Shown: in pieces, positions 1 to 7,561 of the stretch
Layout of the letters: each line of letters starts with the position of its first letter
Position numbering within the stretch: the first letter of the stretch is position 1
DNA from: Polyangiaceae bacterium
GTDB lineage: Bacteria; Myxococcota; Polyangia; Polyangiales; Polyangiaceae
NCBI GenBank assembly: GCA_025936205.1
Contig: JAICTU010000012.1
Location: 1 to 40,155, forward strand
Length of the DNA: 40,155 bases
Direction of reading: 5' to 3'
The notes under the pieces: model-generated
Databases searched by the model: none
Seen by the model: only the letters and a program-made list of their open reading frames with translations
Told to the model about the DNA's origin: nothing
Program-made: the position numbers and the translations under genes

Positions 1-704
1 CGGTCGCCGAGACCGAGGACATCTACAGCGCCGTCCGCGAGCCCCGGAGCGCCCACTTTTCCGCGGCCACGGTGGTCCCCAACCTGGACGCCGGCGGCAC
101 GGAAGAGGGCACGCCCTTCCTGAGCTCTGACGGTCTGTCGCTCTATTTCTTCTCCACCCGGGCGGGCGCGGGCGTGCAGGGCGGCCGTGACCTCTGGGTC
201 ACTCATCGTCCAGGGCTCCAGGCTCCCTTTTCCTCCGAGCCGTCCGTGTTGCCGGTGGTGAACGGGCCGAGCATCGACCATCTGCCGCGCCTGAGCCGCG
301 ACGAACGGACCCTGATCTTTGTTTCCGGGCGTGAATCACCGAATGAGGGGTCCAACCTCTGGATCACGCGGCGTGGCAGCACGGAGGAGGAATTTGCAGC
401 TCCGGTGGAAGTGGAAGGCATCAACACCAACGCGCGCGAGGAAGGGTTCTCCCTCTCCGACGACGGGCTGACGCTGTTTTTTGCCTCGGATCGCCTGAAC
501 GACGACGACATGGACCTGTTCGTGGCGACGCGCGACGACACGGCGGCCAGCTTCGAGTCCGTGGAGCCATTGATCGACCTGAACAGCACGGCGCAGGACC
601 TCGATCCGCAGCTTTCGCCGGACGGCCTGGAGCTGTTTTTTGCGTCCTCTCGCGCGGGGCCGGTGCAGCTTTTCCGGGCCGTTCGCGAGTGCCTCGGGCG
701 CTGA
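1..704 (+). CDS. WD40-like (PD40) beta-propeller protein, 3' part
   Basis: The reading frame is open from the left edge (codons in phase with position 3) to a TGA at 702-704, so the gene begins outside the window. The visible 234 or so residues contain repeated PD40/TolB-like blades: motifs of the type FLSSDGLSLYF, RLSRDERTLIFVS, SLSDDGLTLFFAS and QLSPDGLELFFAS recur about every 50-55 residues. Such blades form periplasmic or surface beta-propellers that bind proteins or ligands. The GTG at 72 lies inside the first visible blade and is unlikely to be the true start. No catalytic motif is visible, so the precise role is unknown. Myxobacteria carry many secreted proteins of this type, often as lipoproteins, but the N-terminus that would show a signal peptide is missing here. 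Confidence 0.8.
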   Translation, partial: VAETEDIYSAVREPRSAHFSAATVVPNLDAGGTEEGTPFLSSDGLSLYFFSTRAGAGVQGGRDLWVTHRPGLQAPFSSEPSVLPVVNGPSIDHLPRLSRDERTLIFVSGRESPNEGSNLWITRRGSTEEEFAAPVEVEGINTNAREEGFSLSDDGLTLFFASDRLNDDDMDLFVATRDDTAASFESVEPLIDLNSTAQDLDPQLSPDGLELFFASSRAGPVQLFRAVRECLGR

Positions 705-886
705 GCATCCGGGGGGATTTTGCTGGCGCGCGTCAGGCCGTCCTTATGTTCGCCCAGCGTGAGAGATCCTGATACTGCTACAGCGAATTGTTCGGCAGAA
801 CGCCCCGACCAGAAGCCGCCCTCGAGGCTGCACGGACCCCCCGCATGCTCGGGAAATCCGGGTTAGGCTGGAGCGTGCCTCGACGC

Positions 887-3019
887 ATGCGTGTTTTCGA
901 AGCTCTGGGCTCGCGTGCAAGCGCTTGCCTGCTGATCGCCGCTGCCTTTGCTTGCTCGGGGAAAGAGCAGCAGCCATCGGGCCGGTCCGAGCCGAACGCG
1001 GCGCAACCGACGACGCCGGCTGGCCCCGAGGTCCCGCACACGGCAGTGCGCGACGAAGGGCACGAGTCCGAGCCCGTGCTGACCATGGTGGACGTTGTTG
1101 TCAACGGTCAGGCCAACGGTCAGAAGGAAGAGAAGTGGATCCCCGCGGAGAAGGCGCTGGCAGACGGCCTCACGCTGGTCGACTTCAGCGACGAGTGGAC
1201 GCCCTACCTGTTTGAAGAGCAGCGCGACCAGGAGGGCAAGCTCCTGCCCAATCGCTACCGGCGCGTGTTCATCGGCCTCGCCAACGATCAACTCGACAGC
1301 GACGGCGAGCCGCTCGAAGCTGGCAGCAAGAACTACCTGGAGCTGTACGGCATCTTCCCGTCGTTCTCGGTGTTGCGTGAGCGCTTCCTGAAAGACGAGG
1401 CGCAGAGCTGCGTCGATCCCGAGAGCGTGGCGGACCTGCAGTCGGTCAAGGCACTCTCCTTTCCATCGCTGGCGCAACAACGCCGCGATGCGTTCCGCCA
1501 GCCCAAGATCGGCAAGGAGCTGGAGAAGGCGCGGCTCGCGGCGCGCGTCGAAACACTGGACGAGCTCGCCGACAAGCAGCCCAAGCTGGCGCCCAAGATC
1601 AAGGACTACCAGCGCTGGAGCACCGCCGGCAAAGTGGTGGCGGCCGCGGAGAAGCGGCTGATCTGCGAGGGCTTCCTGAGCCCGCCAGACCCTGCGCCCG
1701 TCAAAGGCCGCAACACAACCAAGCACCAGACGGGCGTGCAGGACGGGCCGTTCTCGAACGCGCTGCGCCGCTTCCAGCAGAAGCACATGATCTACGAGGG
1801 CCACGCGCTGCGCCCGAAGACGCTGGCCGCGCTGGCCCGCCCCACGGTGGAGAACGATCACGAGGGCCTGCTGCGCGCGCTGCGCGAGCGCGTGATCGCG
1901 GCGGCCGACGTGCTGGAGGACGGCTCGACCGACACCAAGAGCGGGCCGCCGACGTACCAGAACAAGGCCGGCGAGCGCGTGCCGATGCGCAACCTCGCCG
2001 AGGAGTACACCAATGCTGCCGTGGTGCAGCTCGGCTTTGACAAGCCGGAAGGCGCGCTCGCCTTCTTCAAGCGCCACGAGGCCAAGGACTTCAAGCGTTT
2101 CCGCGCGGCCGTGAAGTTAGCCCCGCGCCCCGAGTACTACGCGGCGCACATGGAGCTCTCGATCGTCGTCGATCGTGGCGATGTCTACTACGACCCGTGG
2201 TTCGACGACAAAGACCACTGGAAGTACCCGGTGCGTCAGAAGTTCCCGAGCCTGACGCTGTACGCCGACTACCAGGGCCAGAAGCTGCCGCTCGTGCGCT
2301 GGCGCACGACCATCGGCGGCTGGCGTGCCGAGCAGGGCAGCAACGGCTACGAATACTACCGTTACAAAGGCTCCGACGTGGGGCCGCGCGTGCTGCGCAA
2401 GGTCTCCGCGGGCCCGGTCTGGATCGCCCCCGAATCGACGCCGATCCGCAGCCTGGTCAAGAGCAAGAAGGTGAACGGCCGCTACCAGAACATCGTCAAC
2501 TACGACGAGCTCGGTCCCGGCTACACGTCGGCCTACGGCGTGGTCGCCGGCTACTTCGTGATCCCCGGCCAGGGCGACGCCCCCGACGTCGATCGCGGCA
2601 TCCGCGCGCACGGCTCTTCCGACTACCTGTCGATGTACAGCGCCAACGGTTATTCGCATGGCTGCCACCGCCTGCCGAATCACCTGGCGATCCGCCTCTA
2701 CGACTTCATCCTGCAGCATCGCAACACGATCGTGCACGGCGACGCGCCCATGGATTTTGCGCGCCAGTTCCTCTACTCGGACCAGGTCTACGAGATGCGC
2801 ATCCCGTCGCGCGGCTTCGAGTTCGAGCTCGATCCGCCGATGAGCGTGAACGTGCTCGAGGGCAACATCAAGGGTCTGCTCCAGAAGCCGGTGGAGGGCC
2901 CCGTGCCCAAACCCGGCGTGCGCTACCCACCGTCGGCGCTGCCGCCCGAGGATGAGGTCGACACGACCAGCACCGCCTCACAGCGGGCGCGGGCCGCAGC
3001 CGACAAGGGCGCTCCATGA
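887..3019 (+). CDS. L,D-transpeptidase (YkuD domain) lipoprotein
   Basis: The start is set at ATG 887, which gives a lipoprotein signal (hydrophobic LLIAAAFAC followed by SGKEQ). An upstream in-frame start at 788 would put 33 non-signal residues in front. The protein is about 710 residues. A peptidoglycan-binding-like segment with the FSNALRRFQQKH motif lies near residue 290. The C-terminal catalytic domain has the YkuD signature: His575 in RAHGSS and the nucleophile Cys593 in SHGCHRL. Members of the family cross-link peptidoglycan (3-3 links) or attach proteins to it, using L,D-transpeptidation. The large size and N-terminal lipidation resemble the YcbB/LdtD group, but the middle region is divergent. 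It overlaps the next gene by ATGA, so the two are probably translationally coupled. The anchor would be the outer membrane or the inner-membrane outer leaflet, facing the periplasm. Confidence 0.88.
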   Translation: MRVFEALGSRASACLLIAAAFACSGKEQQPSGRSEPNAAQPTTPAGPEVPHTAVRDEGHESEPVLTMVDVVVNGQANGQKEEKWIPAEKALADGLTLVDFSDEWTPYLFEEQRDQEGKLLPNRYRRVFIGLANDQLDSDGEPLEAGSKNYLELYGIFPSFSVLRERFLKDEAQSCVDPESVADLQSVKALSFPSLAQQRRDAFRQPKIGKELEKARLAARVETLDELADKQPKLAPKIKDYQRWSTAGKVVAAAEKRLICEGFLSPPDPAPVKGRNTTKHQTGVQDGPFSNALRRFQQKHMIYEGHALRPKTLAALARPTVENDHEGLLRALRERVIAAADVLEDGSTDTKSGPPTYQNKAGERVPMRNLAEEYTNAAVVQLGFDKPEGALAFFKRHEAKDFKRFRAAVKLAPRPEYYAAHMELSIVVDRGDVYYDPWFDDKDHWKYPVRQKFPSLTLYADYQGQKLPLVRWRTTIGGWRAEQGSNGYEYYRYKGSDVGPRVLRKVSAGPVWIAPESTPIRSLVKSKKVNGRYQNIVNYDELGPGYTSAYGVVAGYFVIPGQGDAPDVDRGIRAHGSSDYLSMYSANGYSHGCHRLPNHLAIRLYDFILQHRNTIVHGDAPMDFARQFLYSDQVYEMRIPSRGFEFELDPPMSVNVLEGNIKGLLQKPVEGPVPKPGVRYPPSALPPEDEVDTTSTASQRARAAADKGAP

Positions 3020-3570
3020 GCCGAGGCATTTTTCTCGGTGGCTGGCTGCTGACGGGCGCGCTGCTGCTCGCGAACGCCTGCTCCAATTCGAGCCCCAAGC
3101 CCGACACGGTGGAGCCCCCACCAGCGCCAGCAGCGGCTCCCGCGCCGCCGCCGGTCGCGCCGACCCCGGCGCCCGTCCCGCCCACATCGGCGGCAACGCT
3201 GGCCAGTGCGCGCCTCTCGCCCGATGCGGGCGCTGCAGCCGCTGCGCCGTCGCCCACGGTCAAGCTCGTGGTGCGCACCTTCCCGGGCAAGAAGGGCGTG
3301 GTCATGTGGGGCGGCAAGCGGCTCGGCTTCGTCGAGCGCAACATGCCGCTCGTGATCGAACGTCCGCGCGACAGCGGCCCGCTCGACCTCGTGATCCGCG
3401 TTCCGGATTTCGTGCCGGTGCACACGCGCGCGTACACGTTCAGCGACGCCAATATCGACGTGAAGATTACGCCGCTGGATAAGAAGGACACCATCTACGG
3501 GTACAAGGAGCCGTTGCCGCCGGATGCGGGGCTGCCCTTCCCGGGAGAACCCACGGACATTCCCGAATAA
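3016..3570 (+). CDS. Proline/alanine-rich lipoprotein with PEGA-like domain
   Basis: Starts at the ATGA overlap with the L,D-transpeptidase gene, so co-translation is likely. The first 22 residues form a lipoprotein signal ending in LLLANAC. A Pro/Ala-rich linker (about residues 33-80) follows; such linkers often span the periplasm or peptidoglycan. The remaining 100 residues (VKLVVRTFPGKKGVVMWGGKRLGF to PGFVPVHT-like strands) look like a single PEGA-type beta-sandwich, a surface or periplasmic binding fold, although the repeat core is degenerate. No enzyme motif is visible. Its coupling to a peptidoglycan transpeptidase suggests a wall-associated accessory or anchor protein; that is inference from position only. 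Confidence 0.72.
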   Translation: MSRGIFLGGWLLTGALLLANACSNSSPKPDTVEPPPAPAAAPAPPPVAPTPAPVPPTSAATLASARLSPDAGAAAAAPSPTVKLVVRTFPGKKGVVMWGGKRLGFVERNMPLVIERPRDSGPLDLVIRVPDFVPVHTRAYTFSDANIDVKITPLDKKDTIYGYKEPLPPDAGLPFPGEPTDIPE

Positions 3571-3598
3571 TTGGCGGGGGGGCTCGGCGCTGCGCGTC

Positions 3599-3620
3599 GC
3601 TCATCGACAATAGGATGAGC
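3599..3620 (+). terminator. Weak hairpin downstream of the PEGA-like lipoprotein gene
   Basis: GCTCATC and GATGAGC pair perfectly across an 8-nt loop, 28 nt after the stop codon. There is no T-run, so a factor-independent terminator is only a possibility; it may simply protect the mRNA 3' end. Confidence 0.3.
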
Positions 3621-3644
3621 CCTCGGTAGCAGCAGCAGATGTTG

Positions 3645-3665
3645 CAACAGTTGCAGCGGCTGTTT
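3645..3665 (+). repeat. 21-bp direct repeat, copy 1
   Basis: CAACAGTTGCAGCGGCTGTT plus one T. It matches the copy at 3773-3793 in 20 of 21 positions, 128 bp downstream. The ends AACAG and CTGTT are inverted copies of each other, so each copy may also be a protein-binding dyad. Confidence 0.6.
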
Positions 3666-3722
3666 CCGCATCGTGCAGATCCGTGGACGGGTGCGTGCCG
3701 AGCAGCTCCATCCGACGGTTCC

Positions 3723-3741
3723 GATCCGCGCAGCGCGGATC
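3723..3741. repeat. 19-bp palindrome GATCCGCGC-A-GCGCGGATC, copy 1
   Basis: Nine bases on each side are perfect inverted copies around a central A. The same arms recur around a central C at 4149-4167, while the flanks of the two copies are unrelated. As RNA each could form an 8-bp stem with a 3-nt loop. As DNA it is a plausible dimeric-protein site. Confidence 0.65.
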
Positions 3742-3772
3742 CAGAGCCCTGTAGGACACAGGCGTGCAACGG

Positions 3773-3793
3773 CAGCAGTTGCAGCGGCTGTTT
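3773..3793 (+). repeat. 21-bp direct repeat, copy 2
   Basis: CAGCAGTTGCAGCGGCTGTT plus one T, differing from copy 1 at 3645-3665 by one base. The spacing of 128 bp is not a multiple of three, so the two copies are not a coding repeat in one frame. Confidence 0.6.
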
Positions 3794-4148
3794 TGCGTTT
3801 CTTCGCCGAGATGGCCGACAATCTCCGCCAGGCTCCGACGCTGCGTGCGCAGCGCTCGCCCAAGCTGTCGAGGAGTTGGAGTCAGTGAAGTGTTGGAGCT
3901 GCCAAAACTCGGTGCGGACATGAATGCAGCATACACCGCTGATCTCGACGCTCCCGAGAGCCTCGTGGAGCGGCGATCGGCGATGGGATCCGAGCAGAAC
4001 CTGATCTTGCCGACAAGTGCGTGCCTGGTGCAGCGTTGAGGGCACTGCGTGGCTGCGGCGAGCTGGTCAACGATGCTGGCACGTTCGCTGCTCGTGAAAC
4101 GTGTCCAGCAACTTCGCGCGTTGCGTCCAAGCTTAACGATGGGCAGAC

Positions 4149-4167
4149 GATCCGCGCCGCGCGGATC
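4149..4167. repeat. 19-bp palindrome GATCCGCGC-C-GCGCGGATC, copy 2
   Basis: Same nine-base arms as the copy at 3723-3741, with a central C instead of A, 426 bp away in the same non-coding stretch. Confidence 0.65.
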
Positions 4168-4269
4168 CTTCGCTGCTGCTGCAGCCGTGACGGCAGAGGT
4201 TGCGGTTGCTGCTGGTCGGGTTCAGCAGCGTGCTCAACCTCGCCGAGGGGCTCGGCTCGGCCGCTGCAA

Positions 4270-4300
4270 CCGCGCGGCTGCGCTTTGAAAGCGCGCGCGG
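4270..4300 (-). terminator. Hairpin downstream of the small minus-strand gene
   Basis: CCGCGCG (4270-4276) pairs with CGCGCGG (4294-4300), and CGCTTT (4281-4286) with AAAGCG (4288-4293) inside it. It sits about 50 nt past the stop of the gene ending at 4352, in the position of a terminator, but no U-run follows on that strand. Confidence 0.3.
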
Positions 4301-4351
4301 CTCACTCCACGAGGCACAGGCAGCTCCGCGGGTCGCCGCCGCTGCTGCCCT

Positions 4352-4696
4352 TCACTCGCGACCTTCCTCTCTCGGCGGGTCGATGACCTGCACGTTGTCC
4401 AAGCCGGTCTCGAGCAGTCGAGCCTGCAGCACGAGATCCGCCAGGTTCCAGCCGCGCGGCCCCGTGACTTCGTCGAGCGCTGCGTCGCGCTCGTCGGGGG
4501 AGAGCAGTTCGATGGCCTGCGGCGCTTCCTCGGACTCCAGCTCATTCGCCTGCGCAATCGCGCCGTCTTCCAGCGCGACCTCGAAAGCGGCCGGCGTCGT
4601 CTCGTCATTTTGTTCCGCGCTGGGATCGGCGCTCGCGCACGCGAGGGCCTGCAGCGCGATCCAACCTGCCAAGAGCGATTGCACGAAAAGTTTCAT
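4352..4696 (-). CDS. Small exported acidic protein of unknown function
   Basis: The ATG at 4696 is preceded by GGAG with a 6-nt spacer, a good ribosome site. Upstream in-frame starts lack both ribosome site and signal. The product has 114 residues. The first 22 form a signal peptide (MKLFVQSLLAGWIALQALACA), with a poor lipobox because Ala instead of Leu occupies -3, so either lipidation at Cys20 or ordinary cleavage is possible. The mature part is strongly acidic (many Glu and Asp) with one Cys-free helical segment near ERDAALDEV and no known motif. I do not recognise the family. It stands alone, divergent from the beta-barrel gene at 5012 across a 315-bp gap. Confidence 0.6.
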   Translation of the reverse strand: MKLFVQSLLAGWIALQALACASADPSAEQNDETTPAAFEVALEDGAIAQANELESEEAPQAIELLSPDERDAALDEVTGPRGWNLADLVLQARLLETGLDNVQVIDPPREEGRE

Positions 4697-5011
4697 GGTG
4701 ATCTCCGAACGACGCGAAGGAGAGTTGTCAACGTCGTCGATTCGCCTTTCAGCAACTGCCGTGCCGAGCGCCACTCAGCTGAGGGAACAGCCATTTTGAT
4801 GCTGGTTCGTCTCCTGGCGCGCAATGGGGGCCGAAGCCGCATTTCCCAGGATTAAGACAGCAAATCCCGCGCTGGAGAGAAGCGGCGGGCTCATCCTGGT
4901 GGGCGGAGGGGCCGAGCGGCGCCGAGCCCCTCGAGTTCTGATTGTTCTGTTCCTGGCACGCGGTTAGGCTCGCAGCCGAAACAGGGGGTTGCGATGGGGG
5001 GAGAGCTCAGT
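4697..5011. other. Divergent intergenic region
   Basis: This 315-bp stretch separates the minus-strand exported protein from the barrel gene. It contains a 7-bp inverted repeat (GAGGGGC 4906-4912 with GCCCCTC 4926-4932) and a promoter-like pair at 4942-4970. No open frame with coding character is visible. Confidence 0.6.
4942..4970 (+). promoter_or_regulatory. Candidate sigma70-type promoter of the barrel gene
   Basis: TTGTTC (4942-4947) and TAGGCT (4965-4970) are separated by 17 nt and lie about 40 nt upstream of the chosen ATG at 5012. The word GGTTAGGCT also occurs upstream of the transpeptidase gene (861-869). Prediction by eye only. Confidence 0.4.
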
Positions 5012-5533
5012 ATGCGGATCGTTCGGCGTCTCGGATCAGCCATCATGGCGTTGGCGATCACCGGTGCTGGCCTGCTCGTAGCGAAGAGCGCGCATGCGGG
5101 AGTCGGCATCGCGGCCGATGTCGAGGCGGACGTGCCGGTCGACAGTGAGGCGGACACAGCGGTGGGCGTCGCGGCGCGGCTCGAATACCGCCTGCACCTG
5201 CCGTTGTTCGTCCTCATTCCGGAGGTCGGGCTTCACTACGCGAGCTTTGACTCGAACCCCGCGCTGTTGCGGGGCATCGCCGGCGCGCGCATTGGCTTCG
5301 GTGAGATTGTGCGCTTCGGTGCTTATGCGCACGCCGGTGTTGGTTCACTGTCGTTCGACAACGGCGGCGACGACGTATCGGGTTTCACTTTCGATGTCGG
5401 GGGGTTCCTCGACTTCACGCTATTGCCGTACCTGAACATGGGCGTGCACGCGGGCTACGGCTTCGTCGATCTCTCGGACTCCGACTCGCTGAAGTGGATC
5501 CCGCTCGGGGTTCACGTCGAGCTGGTGCTCTGA
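5012..5533 (+). CDS. Small outer-membrane beta-barrel protein
   Basis: ATG 5012 follows GGGGAGAG with a short spacer and begins directly with a signal peptide (MRIVRRLGSAIMALAITGAG to KSAHA, cleavage after HA). An ATG at 4994 would add six residues and also has a G-rich leader. The mature 140 residues alternate hydrophobic and polar positions (VGVAARLEYRLHLPLFVLIP, FGAYAHAGVGSLSF, FTFDVGGFLDFTLLPYLNMGVHAGYGF), as in eight-stranded outer-membrane barrels, and end in a hydrophobic strand with terminal Leu, consistent with BAM recognition. No specific family name can be given. Its stop is only 7 bp from the converging end of the FadL-type gene. Confidence 0.75.
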   Translation: MRIVRRLGSAIMALAITGAGLLVAKSAHAGVGIAADVEADVPVDSEADTAVGVAARLEYRLHLPLFVLIPEVGLHYASFDSNPALLRGIAGARIGFGEIVRFGAYAHAGVGSLSFDNGGDDVSGFTFDVGGFLDFTLLPYLNMGVHAGYGFVDLSDSDSLKWIPLGVHVELVL

Positions 5534-5540
5534 GGTCGAC

Positions 5541-6899
5541 TCAGAAATACACGGCCGAGCCGATGTGCAAGCTCAGCTCGTTCACGCTCGCGTCGCCGGG
5601 CGGTGTGCTGATGCTGGCGACGGTCTCTGTCGCGGGCATGTTCAGATCGATGCGAACGCCACCCAGTTGACCCGAACCGTGTGCATAGCGAAGAGCTATC
5701 GTGCTGGAGAAGGCAACGGCGGGGCTCACCTGGCCGGGCGCGAGCAGGTACTTGTTGCTCAGCTCGAAGCCGGCCGTCGCTCCGTAAAAGTCGATCTGCG
5801 TGTCGGGGTAACCGTCAGGCTCGGCCTCGTTGCTGCGATCGCTGAACAGCCCGCCGCCGGCGGCGAACGCGGGATTGAGCTGCACTCGACCGCCGAGACG
5901 CGCGTTGACGACCGGTACGTTGTCCACGCCCAGATCGCGCGAGTGCACGCGCGACTGATAGTCCGCCTCCAGGGCGATCCAACCCGCGTCGAAATAGTAG
6001 GCGAGAGCAGCGCCGCTGCGCAGCGCCAGCATGGGCTGGAAGACGAAGTGGCTGACGTCCTGGTCTCCGGGCGCGAACCGGTCGAGCCCCGGCCCACCAT
6101 GGCTTTCGACCGTGGTCGCGCGCTGCGACGAGTACACGGCGAGCCCCGGGCCGCGCAGCGACAGCCCGAGCCGCAGGTGATCGTTCAGGTCGAGCTGCAG
6201 CCCCAGCGCCGGTCCAAAGCCGAAATGGTCCTGGCTGTAGATGATCTGCTGCTGGACGAAGCCGTCGCTCGCGAAGTCTGCTGTTCGCCCGGCTGCGTTC
6301 GGCGCTACGAAGCCGCCCGCGAACAGCGACGACAGCACGCCGCCGTCATAGAGCCCGTGCAGCGCGAAGCCGACGGTGAGCCGATCGCTCAGCCGTAGAC
6401 CAGCGCCGAGCGCCACCACATAACGCGCTTGACTGATGCCCAGCGCGGCCACCGCCGACGCGGACCGGCCATCGATCACCAGCGGCAGCGACGAGCGCAG
6501 CACCAGGTCCAGCGAACGCGGCACGAACACTCCCACGCCCCCGACCAGCGTGGGCGACAGGCGACGCACGAAGCTCAAGCCGGTGGGCGCGGTCACGATC
6601 TCGGTAAAGTCCCCCGGAGCTTGCTCGCCCGTGGAGGCCGAGAGCAGCTCCGGCAAGCGATAGCGCCTGACCACGAACGCGGTGGCCGTCACATCCACCG
6701 AGTCGTTCTGGGTGCGCGCCAGACCGGCAGGATTGTAATAGAGCGCACTACCATCGCGCACCGTCGCCGTCACGGCCCCGCCGCTCATGGCCGCTTCGTT
6801 GCCGACGAGCAGCTCGTCCTCGTTGCCCGCGGAGGCGGAGCGCGCAACGCAGAGCAGCCCCAGCGCCACCGCGGACCATTTGCCCAGAGCTGCGCGCAT
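5541..6899 (-). CDS. FadL/OmpP1-type outer-membrane transport protein
   Basis: ATG at 6899 gives 452 residues with a signal peptide ending SASAG. The long open frame further upstream reads through another gene and is not used. Near residue 45 the sequence SALYYNPAGLARTQ is the NPAG motif typical of the N-terminal hatch in FadL/TodX channels, which take up hydrophobic compounds such as long-chain fatty acids. The rest is a run of amphipathic strands (for example FGFGPALGLQLDLNDHLRLGLSLRGPG) and ends with SLHIGSAVYF, a terminal aromatic strand as expected for an outer-membrane barrel. No clear Shine-Dalgarno sequence precedes the start, but GTTAGCCT lies 8-15 nt upstream. It is 47 bp downstream of a truncated gene on the same strand and may once have shared its transcript. 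Confidence 0.85.
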   Translation of the reverse strand: MRAALGKWSAVALGLLCVARSASAGNEDELLVGNEAAMSGGAVTATVRDGSALYYNPAGLARTQNDSVDVTATAFVVRRYRLPELLSASTGEQAPGDFTEIVTAPTGLSFVRRLSPTLVGGVGVFVPRSLDLVLRSSLPLVIDGRSASAVAALGISQARYVVALGAGLRLSDRLTVGFALHGLYDGGVLSSLFAGGFVAPNAAGRTADFASDGFVQQQIIYSQDHFGFGPALGLQLDLNDHLRLGLSLRGPGLAVYSSQRATTVESHGGPGLDRFAPGDQDVSHFVFQPMLALRSGAALAYYFDAGWIALEADYQSRVHSRDLGVDNVPVVNARLGGRVQLNPAFAAGGGLFSDRSNEAEPDGYPDTQIDFYGATAGFELSNKYLLAPGQVSPAVAFSSTIALRYAHGSGQLGGVRIDLNMPATETVASISTPPGDASVNELSLHIGSAVYF

Positions 6900-6946
6900 G
6901 CGCGGCAGGCTAACAGAGGACCCCGCGCTGCGTCGACCGCGGCCGG

Positions 6947-7558
6947 CTACCTCGGGCAGCCGCAGCCGGGGCGTATCGTGAGGCCGTTGTTCTCGCAGGT
7001 GGTGCTGGCCGCCCGGCAGTCGAAGTACTCGGGGCAGCTGCCGCAGCTGCTGGCGAGGTAGTCGGGGCAGAGTTGTTCGAGCGGCGGGGGCTCGACGTCG
7101 GCGCACTCCTCGTAGCGCGCGCGGATCGTGTTCGCGCTGCGCAGGCAGGCCGCCATCAGCGCCGAGCCGTCGCAGGTGGGGCCGATCACGAAGCGGTGCC
7201 GGGTCAGCGCTTCCGACACCGCGGATGTGGTGGACCCCTGCAACAGGTACGCGCGGCGCAGCGTCGCGGTCACGAAGCCGTCCGGCACTAGTTCGAGCAC
7301 CTCCGCCGGCACGGTGAAGGCGCCCGCGCCGTCGGCGGGCGAGCATTCGATGTGATAGGCGACGTTTTCGTCGCCCGGCAGCAGACTGACGTCGAGGCTG
7401 AGCTGCAGCGAGTTCGCGCCCCAGCCGTTCCAGGTGAGAGGGAGGGCACCTCGCTCGAAATGGCGGCTTCGCTCCAGCTCGGGGCTGGAGATCACGGCCG
7501 GAAGCGACAGAGAAGGGAGCTCGACGCTACCGCCGAAGCTCCCGCCGCTCGCGGAAAA
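6947..7558 (-). pseudogene. Exported Cys-rich protein, 5' end missing
   Basis: The stop is at 6947. Coding character on the minus strand is clear up to about 7,540: ELPSLSLPAVISSPELERSRHFERGALPLTWNGWG, then a beta-rich domain with ECSP, and a Cys-rich C-terminus (PTCDGS, CGSCPEYFDCRAASTTCENN, PGCGCPR). This style matches myxobacterial surface lipoproteins, which start with a signal peptide and a short linker. Here, upstream of GFSASGGSFGG, the frame runs into DNA that codes on the plus strand for a regulator, and no signal peptide or plausible start remains. The gene therefore seems to have lost its first 30 or more codons. The C-terminal Cys pairs suggest disulfides outside the cytoplasm. 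Function unknown. Confidence 0.6.
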
Positions 7559-7561
7559 GCC

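Larger units (their letters stand above)
3571..4351. other. Long intergenic stretch with palindromes and repeats, no convincing gene
   Basis: About 780 bp lie between the PEGA-like lipoprotein and the small minus-strand gene. Several short open frames exist on both strands, but none has a start with a ribosome site, consistent G/C-rich third positions or a recognisable product. The stretch is rich in GCTGC and GTTGC motifs, so some frames read as Ala-rich peptides. It holds two near-identical 21-bp direct repeats, two copies of a 19-bp palindrome and several other dyads, listed separately. It could be a structured RNA region, a decayed gene or a repeat remnant; the sequence alone does not decide. 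Confidence 0.6.

Noticed and set aside
863..2077. Minus-strand frame of 404 codons
   Set aside because: Antisense to the L,D-transpeptidase; no recognisable motif.
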